Below the pieces are notes generated by a model that saw only the letters and a list, made by a program, of their open reading frames with translations, was not told the DNA's origin and searched no databases. From the NCBI GenBank assembly GCA_030693535.1, contig JAUYAL010000009.1, positions 19,035 through 83,034 on the forward strand: DNA of 64,000 nt, written 5' to 3'. This document shows positions 1-9,170 of the stretch, in pieces. The translations under genes were made by a program, and so were the position numbers. Every line of letters starts with the position of its first letter. Position 1 is the stretch's first letter. Origin of the DNA: Methylotenera sp. Lineage in GTDB: Bacteria; Pseudomonadota; Gammaproteobacteria; Burkholderiales; Methylophilaceae.

Positions 1-82
1 GGTACGGTGGTAATTAGAACTTTAGGCACAAATAGATCTCCAGCAATACAATTTAACTAACATATTCATTATACAGTTGCTT

Positions 83-111
83 AGCACTCGCATGGAAGCT
101 AAGCGAGTGCT
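83..111. other. Hairpin-forming inverted repeat downstream of the FAD oxidase
   Basis: AGCACTCGC at 83-91 is the exact reverse complement of GCGAGTGCT at 103-111, with an 11-base loop. It lies just past the stop of the oxidase gene read on the minus strand. There is no T-run on either side, so a Rho-independent terminator is not clearly shown. It may serve as a 3' end stabiliser. Confidence 0.45.
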
Positions 112-126
112 TAACTTGATGTTGCG

Positions 127-3024
127 TCACAAAAAACTTCGTAGCACTTCAATAACATGCCACGACTTACGGCCGCTTAAATCAGCAATCTGATGACGAC
201 AGGAAAAACCATTTGAAACTATCTGCGTTGAAACTTCGGTCTTAGATAAACAAGGCAAAAGACGTTGCTCCGCTATGGCTTTAGAAAGTGAAGCATGTTC
301 AACTTCATAACCAAACGAGCCGGCCATGCCACAGCAACCTGCCTCGGTATCATGTACTATAGCCCCAGGTATACGCGCCAACAAGCGGTGTGTCCAACGA
401 CCACCGTCCAAAGTTTTTTGGTGGCAATGGCCATGTACTAGAAATTCTGGCACTACGCCCGATTCAAAATCTAGCTTTTTCCAAGGTAGCGTACACCGAC
501 CTGCGGACAACTCCTGTTCTAAAAAATGATCAATCATCTGCACTCGACTAGAAATCCGTTGCGCAAGTTCAGCATCATCTAACAGGTCAGGTAAATCATC
601 CGCCAAAGCCGAAGCGCAACTTGGTTCGCAGACTAAAATCGGTGCTTTTCCAGCAAACTGAGTATCAAGCTGCTGAAAAAGCCATGTGCCGTTGCGTTTG
701 GCTTGATCGAGCATGCCTTGCGAAATAGCACTACGTTGGCTGTCACCTAAACTTGCCAGCTCAACCTGATAGCCAGCGGCTTCTAGCACTTCAATAGCAG
801 CACGACCCACTTGAGGTAAGTAGTGTTCGGTATAAGTATCGTTAAAGAGCACAACATGGCCTTTACCTGCCTTCGCTGTATATGTAATACTGCGCTTTTC
901 AAACCAGCTACTCAAGCGCTGTTGGGCAAAACGCGGCAATGGCCTTGTGCAATCTAAGCCTAACGCCTTTTGCAATAACCAACGGAGCGGTGCCAGCGCC
1001 ATCAACCCATTAATCAATAACGCCTGCGGGCCAGATACCAATGATGCTAAGCTGGATTGATAAGCAAAAAAACGTGAGCGAAGTGTAACGCCATGTCGCT
1101 TTTGATGTTGATACAGCACTTCAGCTTTAAGTTGAACCATGTCTACACTATTAGGGCATTCGCCTTTACAGCCTTTGCAACTTAGGCAAAGATCCATCGT
1201 TGATTTAAGTTCTTTGCTTGCTAACCCGTTTGTGCCAAGCTGACCAGTCAACACTAGTCGCAAGGCATTGGCTCGACCTCGGGTACTGTGAACTTCATCG
1301 CGCGTTGCCATATAGGATGGACACATAACACCCGCCAGAGTTTTGCGACAAGCACCTACGCCGGTGCATTGTTCAGCCGCGGCCAACATGCCGCCTTGCG
1401 CACGAAAATGAAAACGAGTTTCTATATTCAAAGCCTGATAGGCTGAACCAAAACGCAAGTGGCTATCAACCGGTGGTGTTTCAATCACCTTGCCTGGATT
1501 CATGCGCCCTTCTGGATCGAACAGTTGCTTGATTTCCCGAAATGTGTTGTAGAGCTGATCGCCAAAAAATCTCTTGTTAAAACCGCCGCGCACAATGCCA
1601 TCGCCATGTTCGCCACTCCAAGAACCACCGTACTTTTGCACCAGCGGAAATACATCTTCCTGAATCTGCTTCATGCGGCTAATTTCTGCAGGTTGGTGAA
1701 GGTCGTGTAAGGGACGAATATGCATCAGGCCAACACTGGCATGGCCAAACAACGATACCGGTTGATCATACTTGCTGCAAACAGCCAACACCTCACCCAC
1801 ATAATCTGCCAAATGCTCAGGTGGCACAGCAGCATCTTCAATATAAGGCACCGGCTTTCTGTTACCCTGCACGGTCGTCATCAGCCCAAGAGCGCTAGAG
1901 CGAAGTTGCCAAACTGCCTGAATGGCCTTTGCTTCGGTCATCAACGGTGTAGCATAAGCACAGCCTAGCAGACTATCGACAATACGCTGGATGTGTGCAA
2001 CCGTGTCATCAAAATCATCACCCTGCACCTCGATAATCAATACGGCGGCCGGCTCACCTTCAAGTAGAGTACAAATATTGCGCGTCAGTGGGTGCGCCCG
2101 TGCCTGATGCAAAATCACGCCGTCAATCAATTCCACTGCTGACGGGTTTTGCGCCACGATGGGTGCAGACGCCCGCAAGCTCGCCTCCAAAGTATCAAAA
2201 TGTGCCAAACACACAGCACTGTAACGGGGTAACGGGGTGAGCTGCAGCTTGGCTTCCAAAATCACACCCAGCGTGCCTTCGCTACCGCAAATTAACTTGG
2301 CGAGATTACAAGAATTGGCATCAACCAGCGCATCTAATGGGTAGCCGCCAGAACGTCGTATTACCTTAGGGTAGCGTTGCCGAATTTCCTCTGCATTTTT
2401 CGTTACTAAGTCACGAACATCACGATATATTGCACCTTCGCTGTCCGACCGCGCAGCCTTTGCAGCCCATTGCGCTGCATCCAATGTAGACAAATGCAAC
2501 ACCTCTCCGCTGGCCAGAGCCAAGTCAAGCTCCAACACATGGTCAATCGTCATACCATAACGCACCGAGCGCATACCCGCCGCATTATTAGCAATCATGC
2601 CACCTATATTGGCACGATTTTCGGTCGCAGGGTCAGGGGCAAAGTGCACGCCATGTGGCTTAAGAAATGCATTGAGATTGCTACACACCAACCCTGGCTC
2701 CACCCGCACCCAACCCTCTTCTAGGTTCAGTTCCAGCACGCGAGTCATGTGTTTAGAGACATCCAGAATCACCGCCTTACCGATTGATTGCCCCGTCAAG
2801 CTAGTACCGCCACCGCGTGCAAGCAACGGTAATTTTTTATCAGCGCAGTATCGAATGGCTTTAAGCATGTCTGCCCGATCTACAGGAGTCTTCACAGCCA
2901 ACGGTTGCATTTGGTACATACTGGCATCGGTGGCGTACAGGGCCAAAGTCAATGAATCACTAGCGCCTTCATTTTGCTCACTAGTTAAAGCATGCGCTAT
3001 TTTATGAAAAGTGTGTTTTGTCAA
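127..3024 (-). CDS. FAD-linked oxidase / Fe-S heterodisulfide-type oxidoreductase (YdiJ-like)
   Basis: A 965-residue flavoprotein fused to an iron-sulfur module. It probably oxidises a D-2-hydroxyacid (lactate, glycolate or 2-hydroxyglutarate type) and passes electrons to the quinone pool. The FAD_binding_4 domain has its PP-loop at about residues 69-82 (ARGGGTSLTGQSIG). The C-terminal FAD-oxidase domain carries SGEHGDG, where the histidine is typically active. A ferredoxin-like part follows with a CTGVGACRK cluster and then CLSCKGCKGECPNS. The C-terminus has CCG-domain motifs (GHCHQKT and GCCGMAGSFGYE). Length and order match the E. coli YdiJ family (about 1000 residues). The neighbouring glycan genes run in the same direction but look functionally unrelated. 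The exact substrate cannot be told from sequence. Confidence 0.88.
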   Translation of the reverse strand: MTKHTFHKIAHALTSEQNEGASDSLTLALYATDASMYQMQPLAVKTPVDRADMLKAIRYCADKKLPLLARGGGTSLTGQSIGKAVILDVSKHMTRVLELNLEEGWVRVEPGLVCSNLNAFLKPHGVHFAPDPATENRANIGGMIANNAAGMRSVRYGMTIDHVLELDLALASGEVLHLSTLDAAQWAAKAARSDSEGAIYRDVRDLVTKNAEEIRQRYPKVIRRSGGYPLDALVDANSCNLAKLICGSEGTLGVILEAKLQLTPLPRYSAVCLAHFDTLEASLRASAPIVAQNPSAVELIDGVILHQARAHPLTRNICTLLEGEPAAVLIIEVQGDDFDDTVAHIQRIVDSLLGCAYATPLMTEAKAIQAVWQLRSSALGLMTTVQGNRKPVPYIEDAAVPPEHLADYVGEVLAVCSKYDQPVSLFGHASVGLMHIRPLHDLHQPAEISRMKQIQEDVFPLVQKYGGSWSGEHGDGIVRGGFNKRFFGDQLYNTFREIKQLFDPEGRMNPGKVIETPPVDSHLRFGSAYQALNIETRFHFRAQGGMLAAAEQCTGVGACRKTLAGVMCPSYMATRDEVHSTRGRANALRLVLTGQLGTNGLASKELKSTMDLCLSCKGCKGECPNSVDMVQLKAEVLYQHQKRHGVTLRSRFFAYQSSLASLVSGPQALLINGLMALAPLRWLLQKALGLDCTRPLPRFAQQRLSSWFEKRSITYTAKAGKGHVVLFNDTYTEHYLPQVGRAAIEVLEAAGYQVELASLGDSQRSAISQGMLDQAKRNGTWLFQQLDTQFAGKAPILVCEPSCASALADDLPDLLDDAELAQRISSRVQMIDHFLEQELSAGRCTLPWKKLDFESGVVPEFLVHGHCHQKTLDGGRWTHRLLARIPGAIVHDTEAGCCGMAGSFGYEVEHASLSKAIAEQRLLPCLSKTEVSTQIVSNGFSCRHQIADLSGRKSWHVIEVLRSFL

Positions 3025-3412
3025 AACTATGCCTAGTAAATCGCGACTTGATCAGCAAGGCACGCGTCAACTCATCACTTGTCGAAAGAATAGGAATGCC
3101 ATGTGCGGCCCTATCATCTTTCTGCAACAAACCACTTGAATCATAATAAACCGAAGGTTTTCCCATTTCTCTGGCAATTATTGCTGTTGAGGTAAAAGGC
3201 ATAGATATAACTGCAACACATGATTCTATTACACGAATAGCTGATATTTCTGGATCTACCAGCACCACATGCCTATTGTTAGCCAATTGATCCGCCAAGT
3301 GGCGATAAAATGTATGAGCAATACTCCCAATGTTTCTTTTCCTTTTCCACAAAATCAAAACATAGTGTCGCTGAGTATCTTTGCTTACTGCGCTTCTAAA
3401 TTCGTCTATCAT
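3002..3412 (-). pseudogene. Truncated PFTS-motif glycan biosynthesis protein (C-terminal fragment)
   Basis: This 136-residue ORF matches only the last quarter of its upstream neighbour. VLILWKRKR aligns with ILILLKHKR, and MPFTSTAIIAREMGKPSVYYD aligns with VPYTSTAYIAAKLEKHAIYYD, in the same order and spacing. The P-[FY]-T-S-T-A motif is the hallmark of the 'polysaccharide biosynthesis PFTS motif' family, whose members are several hundred residues long. The ORF starts 17 bases inside the 3' end of the intact gene and ends 23 bases inside the oxidase gene. It is probably the residue of a tandem duplication or recombination that removed the N-terminal part. A free-standing C-terminal domain with its own role is less likely but not excluded. 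Confidence 0.6.
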
Positions 3413-4994
3413 TTTTTAGATGTTTATCAAGCAACATTGCCAACTCTGACTGCCCTGATGCAAAGTGAACAAATTTATTTATTTCGTACATAGGAATCAA
3501 CTCGCTAAATGGATCGTAATATATCGCATGTTTTTCCAATTTTGCAGCAATATAAGCCGTTGATGTATAAGGCACTGAAATGGAAATCTCACATTTTTCT
3601 AGCAATCCAAACAAATTAACTTGATTATCAATTAATTTGAAATTTGGATTATTGTTTTCAATACTCTCTATAAATTTCAAATATTGAGATGAGTGATGCC
3701 CTACTTTTGGTTTTCGTTTATGTTTTAGCAGAATCAATATTTGCTTCCCTGAAATCTCCTCAATATGTTTACATGCATCAACTATATCGGTTATAAACTT
3801 TTGAATTGTAGCCACAGAGTAATAGTTTTTTATGGCTCCGAATGGCTGAGCTTCATCTGGCAACGGAGTAATATCAAAAACAGCAATTTTTAAACACTCA
3901 CTAGAAGCTTCTATGGTCTTATCGGGTAAATACCAAAGAATTGGACCAACAACATTAACCTGAGACTTTTGACCTAAAGAGCCAAGATATGTTTTAAATC
4001 CCTCTGTCCACACCCAGTGAACATCGACCCTCATATGTCTTGCAGAAGGCAAACTCGAACGTATTTGCTCCCCAACGTATACTTTTGGCATAAAATTTTG
4101 CGAGTACCACACCATATGAAGCTTAAAACGCTGGCCATATAGCCCCTTCATCCATAGAGGCTGAGACATAAACGCCGAAGTAGTCACTACAATTGACTCT
4201 ATCAAACTCTTTTTATCAAGCCAGCTCACCATCGGCACATAGGCAATATCACGTGCAAGCAGGATGCTGATTGGGCACACCCATAAAGCGCGGAGAAATA
4301 TTATGGGGGCAAGTAGGTGTTGTGCTATAAGCAGGACTCTATGATATCTCTGCAGCCGCGTGTTAACAAGATGGGGAATCGGATGTTTAACATAACAAAA
4401 GGACGGGTCTGTCAATTTGTTTGGTACATTCACCGTACGTACAATTACCATGTGCGCGGATGAAAGGGGTGCGATCGGCCCTAATCTACAGAACCGAACA
4501 AAACGCTCATCACATTCCTCATATCCACCACCTGCTTCCATGAGTATAGTTGTTGGGACGGATTCCTCTTGGCCTCGTTTGAAGATGGCTATTACCAGAT
4601 GTAGCAGCATATGCAACCAGGTAACCATAAACAAACCAATATGTAGAAACCATTGTTTTAGTGAAACAGAAACAATGCCTGTTTCGCTATTTACTTCCAA
4701 TCCGCCAGCCACAAAAAATGGTGGGGCAAGAGAAGATTGGCTCGCCAATTTATCCGCATTTGCAGCCGTTTTTTTCGCATATTCGGCATTGGTAATCTCT
4801 ACAATACGCTGGATGATGCGGGCCTTTACATGACTGCCATCGCAGCTTGAAACCCTCGGGTTTTGTTTTTCGATCCAATCTTCAACATAATTTATAATTC
4901 TGTCAAAATCCCTATAGACTTTGCCAGCAGTTAACCTCTCTGGAATAATTTTTTCCAACTTCTCATTCTGGCATGTCGGCATCACCGGCTTCAT
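3396..4994 (-). CDS. PFTS-motif surface polysaccharide biosynthesis protein
   Basis: A 532-residue protein of the PFTS-motif family, seen in surface carbohydrate loci and thought to be glycosyltransferase-like. The motif appears near the C-terminus as SVPYTSTAYIAAKL, followed by YYDP. This resembles the sugar-nucleotide side of GT-B folds, where S/T-rich loops precede a helix. A hydrophobic stretch at about residues 115-140 may be a membrane-associated segment. The start codon overlaps the stop of the upstream DUF4910 gene as ATGA (4991-4994), so translation is likely coupled. Context (methyltransferases, sulfotransferase, nonulosonate genes) suggests assembly or transfer of a decorated surface glycan. 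No acceptor or donor can be assigned. Confidence 0.6.
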   Translation of the reverse strand: MKPVMPTCQNEKLEKIIPERLTAGKVYRDFDRIINYVEDWIEKQNPRVSSCDGSHVKARIIQRIVEITNAEYAKKTAANADKLASQSSLAPPFFVAGGLEVNSETGIVSVSLKQWFLHIGLFMVTWLHMLLHLVIAIFKRGQEESVPTTILMEAGGGYEECDERFVRFCRLGPIAPLSSAHMVIVRTVNVPNKLTDPSFCYVKHPIPHLVNTRLQRYHRVLLIAQHLLAPIIFLRALWVCPISILLARDIAYVPMVSWLDKKSLIESIVVTTSAFMSQPLWMKGLYGQRFKLHMVWYSQNFMPKVYVGEQIRSSLPSARHMRVDVHWVWTEGFKTYLGSLGQKSQVNVVGPILWYLPDKTIEASSECLKIAVFDITPLPDEAQPFGAIKNYYSVATIQKFITDIVDACKHIEEISGKQILILLKHKRKPKVGHHSSQYLKFIESIENNNPNFKLIDNQVNLFGLLEKCEISISVPYTSTAYIAAKLEKHAIYYDPFSELIPMYEINKFVHFASGQSELAMLLDKHLKNDRRI

Positions 4995-6289
4995 TTATCT
5001 TCTTCAATTCCAAGCACGCCCAGCCCTGCCAACTTATCCACCGTTTGCCGCAAATCCCAAGCGGGGACATTAATAACTTCTGCGATTTCCAGTAGAGACC
5101 TTGTCCCATCCGCATAGACAATAAGATTCATCATATCAAGGCTACTATGCGCGGAACCAACCTTACCAGTGGTCGGGCGCAATCCGCGATCACTCATTTT
5201 GGGTTCACATAGGACCAAGCTTCTTGGCGTACAGTCTGCTTCGATCACCTCAATGATTTTTTGGTGAGCAACAAAAGCTTGCTCAAGACCAGTCATAGTT
5301 ACCAGATCCATATTGTCAAATGAAGTGTGATACTCGGGGTAGGTCGCATACTTTGATCGCATCACCGACGATATCGGCAGATCAACCCCCGGACTACAAT
5401 ACTGGCGCTCATCTGAGCCTCGTTCCAAAAACGAGTACTCTTTGTAAGCCGGCGCAAAATGTTTGAGCACATGACGTGCTACTCGATCGCTCAATGTATT
5501 ACCCTGTCGTGATGGCATGAACGACCAAGCTCGTTCGTCACCTACACATGTCATTACATATCCGGCAATAGTACTTGCCTTTAAATGCTGCAAATTACGG
5601 CTGATATAACAGATCGCACCAATTGTCTCAGGAACAAATACGATGCGATAAGAAAATCGTCTATTTAGCCCCTTTATCCATTGAGCCAACTGTGCAGTTA
5701 CGCACGGGCCTGAAAGTTCATTGTTGGCCATCGAAGGATGGCAGATGTAGGTAGATAGTAGCACTTCTTTTCCTGATTCTCCTGGGAAAAAAATCTCACC
5801 ATAAGTCAGACTGCCATCCCTAAGATCGCTATCAATACGAATTTTATAGCGTCCAGGGACCAATTTTTGGCGTACACTGTGCGCTAGACAGAATCCCCAA
5901 TTTTCTTTGTAGTATGAAGTTACATAAGGAATCGCCTCAGGCAATTCTGGCAACGAGTGTAGGTGCATCTGCAATTCATCAAGATCAATTTCCATATCGA
6001 CTGGCATTGAGTAACTGACTACATGCAAATTGCTATCAACAAAATCTAGCACTCTATTTCCTTCTGGATCGATGATATACGCAGCCCGGATAGACCACTC
6101 CTTCGGTATCACCCAGTCGTAGCAACGTGTCCCTGTCGGAACTTCATGGATCACCATTTCTGGCAATTTCTCACTAAGAATAGCCAAAGTTTGTCGAACA
6201 CCGTCACCAGTAATGCTCCTGCAGATAGGCCATAGACGCCCCATCATATTGAACATTTCTTGACCATGCCGTTTCGGGATTTCGTTCAC
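4991..6289 (-). CDS. DUF4910 aminopeptidase-like protein (copy 1)
   Basis: A 432-residue member of the DUF4910/M28-like family found in polysaccharide loci. The central peptidase-like core has CHPSMANNELSGP (His184, Asn189/Asn190), PETIG (Glu221), a GSDERQY segment and YHTSFDN. These positions correspond to metal ligands in M28 zinc peptidases. The N-terminal third has the PTGTRCYDWVIPKEW segment typical of the family. The C-terminus (about 365-432) is a winged-helix-like tail. The second ligand position is Asn where copy 2 (9171-10502) has Asp, so metal binding may differ. The start at 6289 follows a short spacer after the methyltransferase stop. Function in glycan modification is inferred from context only; an amidase or deacylase acting on a glycan intermediate is possible. 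Confidence 0.72.
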   Translation of the reverse strand: MNEIPKRHGQEMFNMMGRLWPICRSITGDGVRQTLAILSEKLPEMVIHEVPTGTRCYDWVIPKEWSIRAAYIIDPEGNRVLDFVDSNLHVVSYSMPVDMEIDLDELQMHLHSLPELPEAIPYVTSYYKENWGFCLAHSVRQKLVPGRYKIRIDSDLRDGSLTYGEIFFPGESGKEVLLSTYICHPSMANNELSGPCVTAQLAQWIKGLNRRFSYRIVFVPETIGAICYISRNLQHLKASTIAGYVMTCVGDERAWSFMPSRQGNTLSDRVARHVLKHFAPAYKEYSFLERGSDERQYCSPGVDLPISSVMRSKYATYPEYHTSFDNMDLVTMTGLEQAFVAHQKIIEVIEADCTPRSLVLCEPKMSDRGLRPTTGKVGSAHSSLDMMNLIVYADGTRSLLEIAEVINVPAWDLRQTVDKLAGLGVLGIEEDK

Positions 6290-6335
6290 TTATAGTTCCT
6301 GTGTTCTATGTTCACGTATGAGTAACCAGCCTACT

Positions 6336-7052
6336 CTAATTTGGTTTACGAGCGTAGATTTCCATCACGCTTCTCCAGAAAGGAAATTTTCGCTTGATAC
6401 CCACATAGCTGAGCAGATATAGCAAATGGTCTCGCAACGGGCGTGCATAGGGGCCACCAATATACGGATAGCGAATATCGACTACCTCAAGTCCAAAATT
6501 CTGCAATGCATCCTTCATCATGATGTCTGAAGGTATCAAAAAATTAGCATGCGGCGTTAGGAATGGTAGCGTCTTATAGCGGCGGTAATATGGGCTATTT
6601 GAATTTGGTGTAGATAGAAAAATCAAATACCCTCCGGGTGCCAAAAGACGAATACATGTCTCAATTGCTAGAAATGGTGTTGGAATTAACTGCAACGATC
6701 CACGAAACACAATTACATCAAAGAATCGATCTGGATAGTTGTACGCATCCCCAAAGTCATTAACCTTAATACCCTTTAAACGCGCTTCCTGGATAGCTAA
6801 ATCCGCAACATCGATGCCATAACGAGACCATTTCTGAGTGTCAAACTCAGCCAGAAAACCTCCTAAACCGCAACCCACATCAAGTATCCGACCAAATGGA
6901 TTCAACTTTTCGATCCTGTCACGTTCTGCTCGATACATCTCCACCCGCTTTGGGTCTTCCCGATATACCGAAAAATAAGACTCGTTGTATCGGCGCTTTT
7001 GACCCTCTCCAACCAGCGTCAACTCGTTTGCTTGCTTATTCGATTCGTTCAC
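6336..7052 (-). CDS. SAM-dependent class I methyltransferase
   Basis: A 238-residue methyltransferase of the Methyltransf_11/23 kind. Motif I is LDVGCGLGG at residues 57-65, and the post-I acidic residue lies in YGIDVAD. Motif IV is near DVIVFRGSLQLIP, and a typical LLAPGGYLIFLSTPN segment follows. The start ATG overlaps the stop of the preceding methyltransferase by four bases (7049-7052), so the pair is probably translated together. The C-terminal part resembles enzymes that methylate sugars or lipid-linked glycans rather than small metabolites. The target is unknown. Confidence 0.8.
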   Translation of the reverse strand: MNESNKQANELTLVGEGQKRRYNESYFSVYREDPKRVEMYRAERDRIEKLNPFGRILDVGCGLGGFLAEFDTQKWSRYGIDVADLAIQEARLKGIKVNDFGDAYNYPDRFFDVIVFRGSLQLIPTPFLAIETCIRLLAPGGYLIFLSTPNSNSPYYRRYKTLPFLTPHANFLIPSDIMMKDALQNFGLEVVDIRYPYIGGPYARPLRDHLLYLLSYVGIKRKFPFWRSVMEIYARKPN

Positions 7053-7957
7053 GCTTTCACGACCTCAACCATAAATATGGCAGCCATGAAAGTTGCTCGC
7101 CAATCATCGGACATCGTCATTTCCATCTGGTGGTTTATATTACGGTAATCTTTAATTTTGTCGGCAAGAATTGGTGGCACGCAATGAAAATGGAAAAAAC
7201 GAGTGCGCTCAACTTTCAGTCCGAACTGTTCTAAGTACGATGGCATAGTCATTGGATTAGATTTCATACGATCCAGCTTGCCGAACGACTTGTCCAAAGC
7301 TGCACTGAAATAAGGGCCAGGCACATCTGGATTTGTGATCAATCCTTTCAACATATCAAGTGTATTGTTATTGCGCAAAGATGTTAATACTTCGTTATCC
7401 CACAATGAACTATCGTAAAACTCCATAGTAATTCCATTGAATGTAAATAGATCGAACAATTCGTTGCGATAAGCAGCAATCAATCGTCCACCCGGCTTTA
7501 GCGTACGCGCAATATCCTTGTGCACATCATCCCAATTGTTTCTTGGCACGTGCGGCAATACACTCAACAGGGCAATACAGTCTTCTGATGCTGCAGGCAA
7601 ATCAGAAATACTAGACAAGTCGTCTTGAGTAATTCGAGCAGAATCATGCCCGTGCTGCTGCAACAACTTACAACCGAACTCTTTAAGTTCAGCAACCGGC
7701 TCCACACCTCGCGCATCCACACCTCGCTCGATTGCGTCAAGCACAGTCCATCCGCCACCACAACCGATATCCAATACAGACTTAGGTCGAGTGCGTTCAA
7801 GAAATTGCTGATAGAGGCGTCGGCGATACCAAGCTGGATCACTCGGCAGTCCCGCCTCATCCATGGTGTAGCAGTTTGCGATTTTGTCCCAGTTGCGAGA
7901 GTAATAATTTAGCACCTCTTCACTAGTACCGGTTTTAGGCTTAGATATTGAACTCAT
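7049..7957 (-). CDS. SAM-dependent class I methyltransferase
   Basis: A 302-residue methyltransferase with motif I VLDIGCGGGW at residues 61-70 and an acidic post-I position in GVEPVAEL. An IARTLKPGGRLIAAYRNE segment marks the end of the Rossmann core. It is unlike its downstream partner outside the core, so the two probably act on different positions of the same product. It sits between the sulfotransferase and the second methyltransferase, on the same strand with short spacing. Glycan O- or N-methylation is an inference from the locus. Confidence 0.8.
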   Translation of the reverse strand: MSSISKPKTGTSEEVLNYYSRNWDKIANCYTMDEAGLPSDPAWYRRRLYQQFLERTRPKSVLDIGCGGGWTVLDAIERGVDARGVEPVAELKEFGCKLLQQHGHDSARITQDDLSSISDLPAASEDCIALLSVLPHVPRNNWDDVHKDIARTLKPGGRLIAAYRNELFDLFTFNGITMEFYDSSLWDNEVLTSLRNNNTLDMLKGLITNPDVPGPYFSAALDKSFGKLDRMKSNPMTMPSYLEQFGLKVERTRFFHFHCVPPILADKIKDYRNINHQMEMTMSDDWRATFMAAIFMVEVVKA

Positions 7958-7991
7958 GAATTCCCCTTGTATATTGACTTTTCTGACATTG

Positions 7992-9167
7992 CTAATTGTT
8001 TTTTTGATGTGCTACACCATCCAGCTGTTGAACTTGTCGATACACCTCCGGAAACAGGAAGCATCGCTCAATCTCCTCTTTTGAGTACTCGCTTTCTGTT
8101 TTCAGCATCTGTTTGCGATAGAGCTCACTACCTATCGTCTGTTCAATCTCAGCGAAATCTGTACGCCATCCCAAGCATTCTCGTGAATTGCGTAACGCAA
8201 ACTCAAAAGCTTTGCGTGACAAACCAACTGACGGATCGTAAATTTCCGGTTGATAGCCGTGTAGCCTCATGTCTGGGTCACACACAAATTCAGTCAACTC
8301 TGCCATATCCCTCGGCATATCTTTACGCCAAATATTATCTGACGTTTTATAAATTTCCCAATCCGATGGCCAAGCTTTACCGTCAGCCTTGCGGAAGCGG
8401 CCTATATCGATCATTTGCGGGTTATACTCTATGCCAAGAAAATTGGTCATACGACGCACTTCGACTTCTGGATTTTGAATAAACGATTCGTAGCGAGTCA
8501 CCATCAGTCGTTTTTGCAGATGTGGGTTGCCCGGTAAAACACTCGCAAAAGCAGCATACTTACGCAAATGTCGTGCAAATGAGATTACTGTTGGCCGCTT
8601 GGCTGGATCGGGTTCCGCAAATTCGGAAGAAAACACCACCGCACGTGGGTCACGCAGATGCAGCATAAATTTTGCCTCTGGAATCAACTGAGCTATCAAG
8701 GGGAAAAATTCCATTGCCCAATTGTCATTAAAACCAGTCCAGACCAACTCAGCGCTCTTATCGGTGCCTGAAGCGACAACCTTCATTGTGTTGTAAAAGG
8801 TTTCTCGAAAAGTTGGTGCAGGCAGTTTATCGAGGTGAGGAATCAGGTTCATCGAGGCCAAATTCATACGGCTGGCTATAGCGATCTTTAGCTGCTCCCA
8901 CTGCGACATATCGAAAGGAATATCAGGATTGGCATTTTGTAGCGTCTTCATGATTTTCAGTTTCGTGTTGCTAAAATAATAGTCATCCAGCACACCGGAT
9001 GGCGCACTCAATCCTGAACTATTTTCCCTGAGCAGGCTATCACGATAAAAACGAAACAATGGAATAAACGGATCGAGAGACATCTGGATCTGCGGGTGAC
9101 TGTTGAGCATAAGGGTACGAAAATTTGTACCACCTCGTGCTGTGCCTGAGGTAAAAAGAAGACGCAT
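7992..9167 (-). CDS. PAPS-dependent sulfotransferase family protein
   Basis: A 391-residue sulfotransferase. The 5'-phosphosulfate loop is at the N-terminus (TSGTARGGTNFRTLML, residues 6-21), in the place and form usual for the family. The 3'-phosphate-binding segment is LRDPRAVVFS at residues 171-180. It would transfer sulfate from PAPS to a hydroxyl or amine, here most plausibly on a surface glycan, since it lies inside the glycan locus. There is no signal peptide, so sulfation would occur in the cytoplasm before export. No APS kinase is present in the window, although the sulfate activation genes cysD/cysN are found at 51.4-53.7 kb. Confidence 0.8.
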   Translation of the reverse strand: MRLLFTSGTARGGTNFRTLMLNSHPQIQMSLDPFIPLFRFYRDSLLRENSSGLSAPSGVLDDYYFSNTKLKIMKTLQNANPDIPFDMSQWEQLKIAIASRMNLASMNLIPHLDKLPAPTFRETFYNTMKVVASGTDKSAELVWTGFNDNWAMEFFPLIAQLIPEAKFMLHLRDPRAVVFSSEFAEPDPAKRPTVISFARHLRKYAAFASVLPGNPHLQKRLMVTRYESFIQNPEVEVRRMTNFLGIEYNPQMIDIGRFRKADGKAWPSDWEIYKTSDNIWRKDMPRDMAELTEFVCDPDMRLHGYQPEIYDPSVGLSRKAFEFALRNSRECLGWRTDFAEIEQTIGSELYRKQMLKTESEYSKEEIERCFLFPEVYRQVQQLDGVAHQKNN

Positions 9168-9170
9168 AAA

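Noticed and set aside
2597..3007. Plus-strand ORF of 136 codons inside the FAD oxidase gene
   Set aside because: It is antisense to a gene with clear conserved motifs and has no family features; a frame shadow.
7967..8482. Plus-strand ORF of 171 codons opposite the sulfotransferase
   Set aside because: No motif or ribosome site, and the opposite strand encodes a recognisable sulfotransferase.
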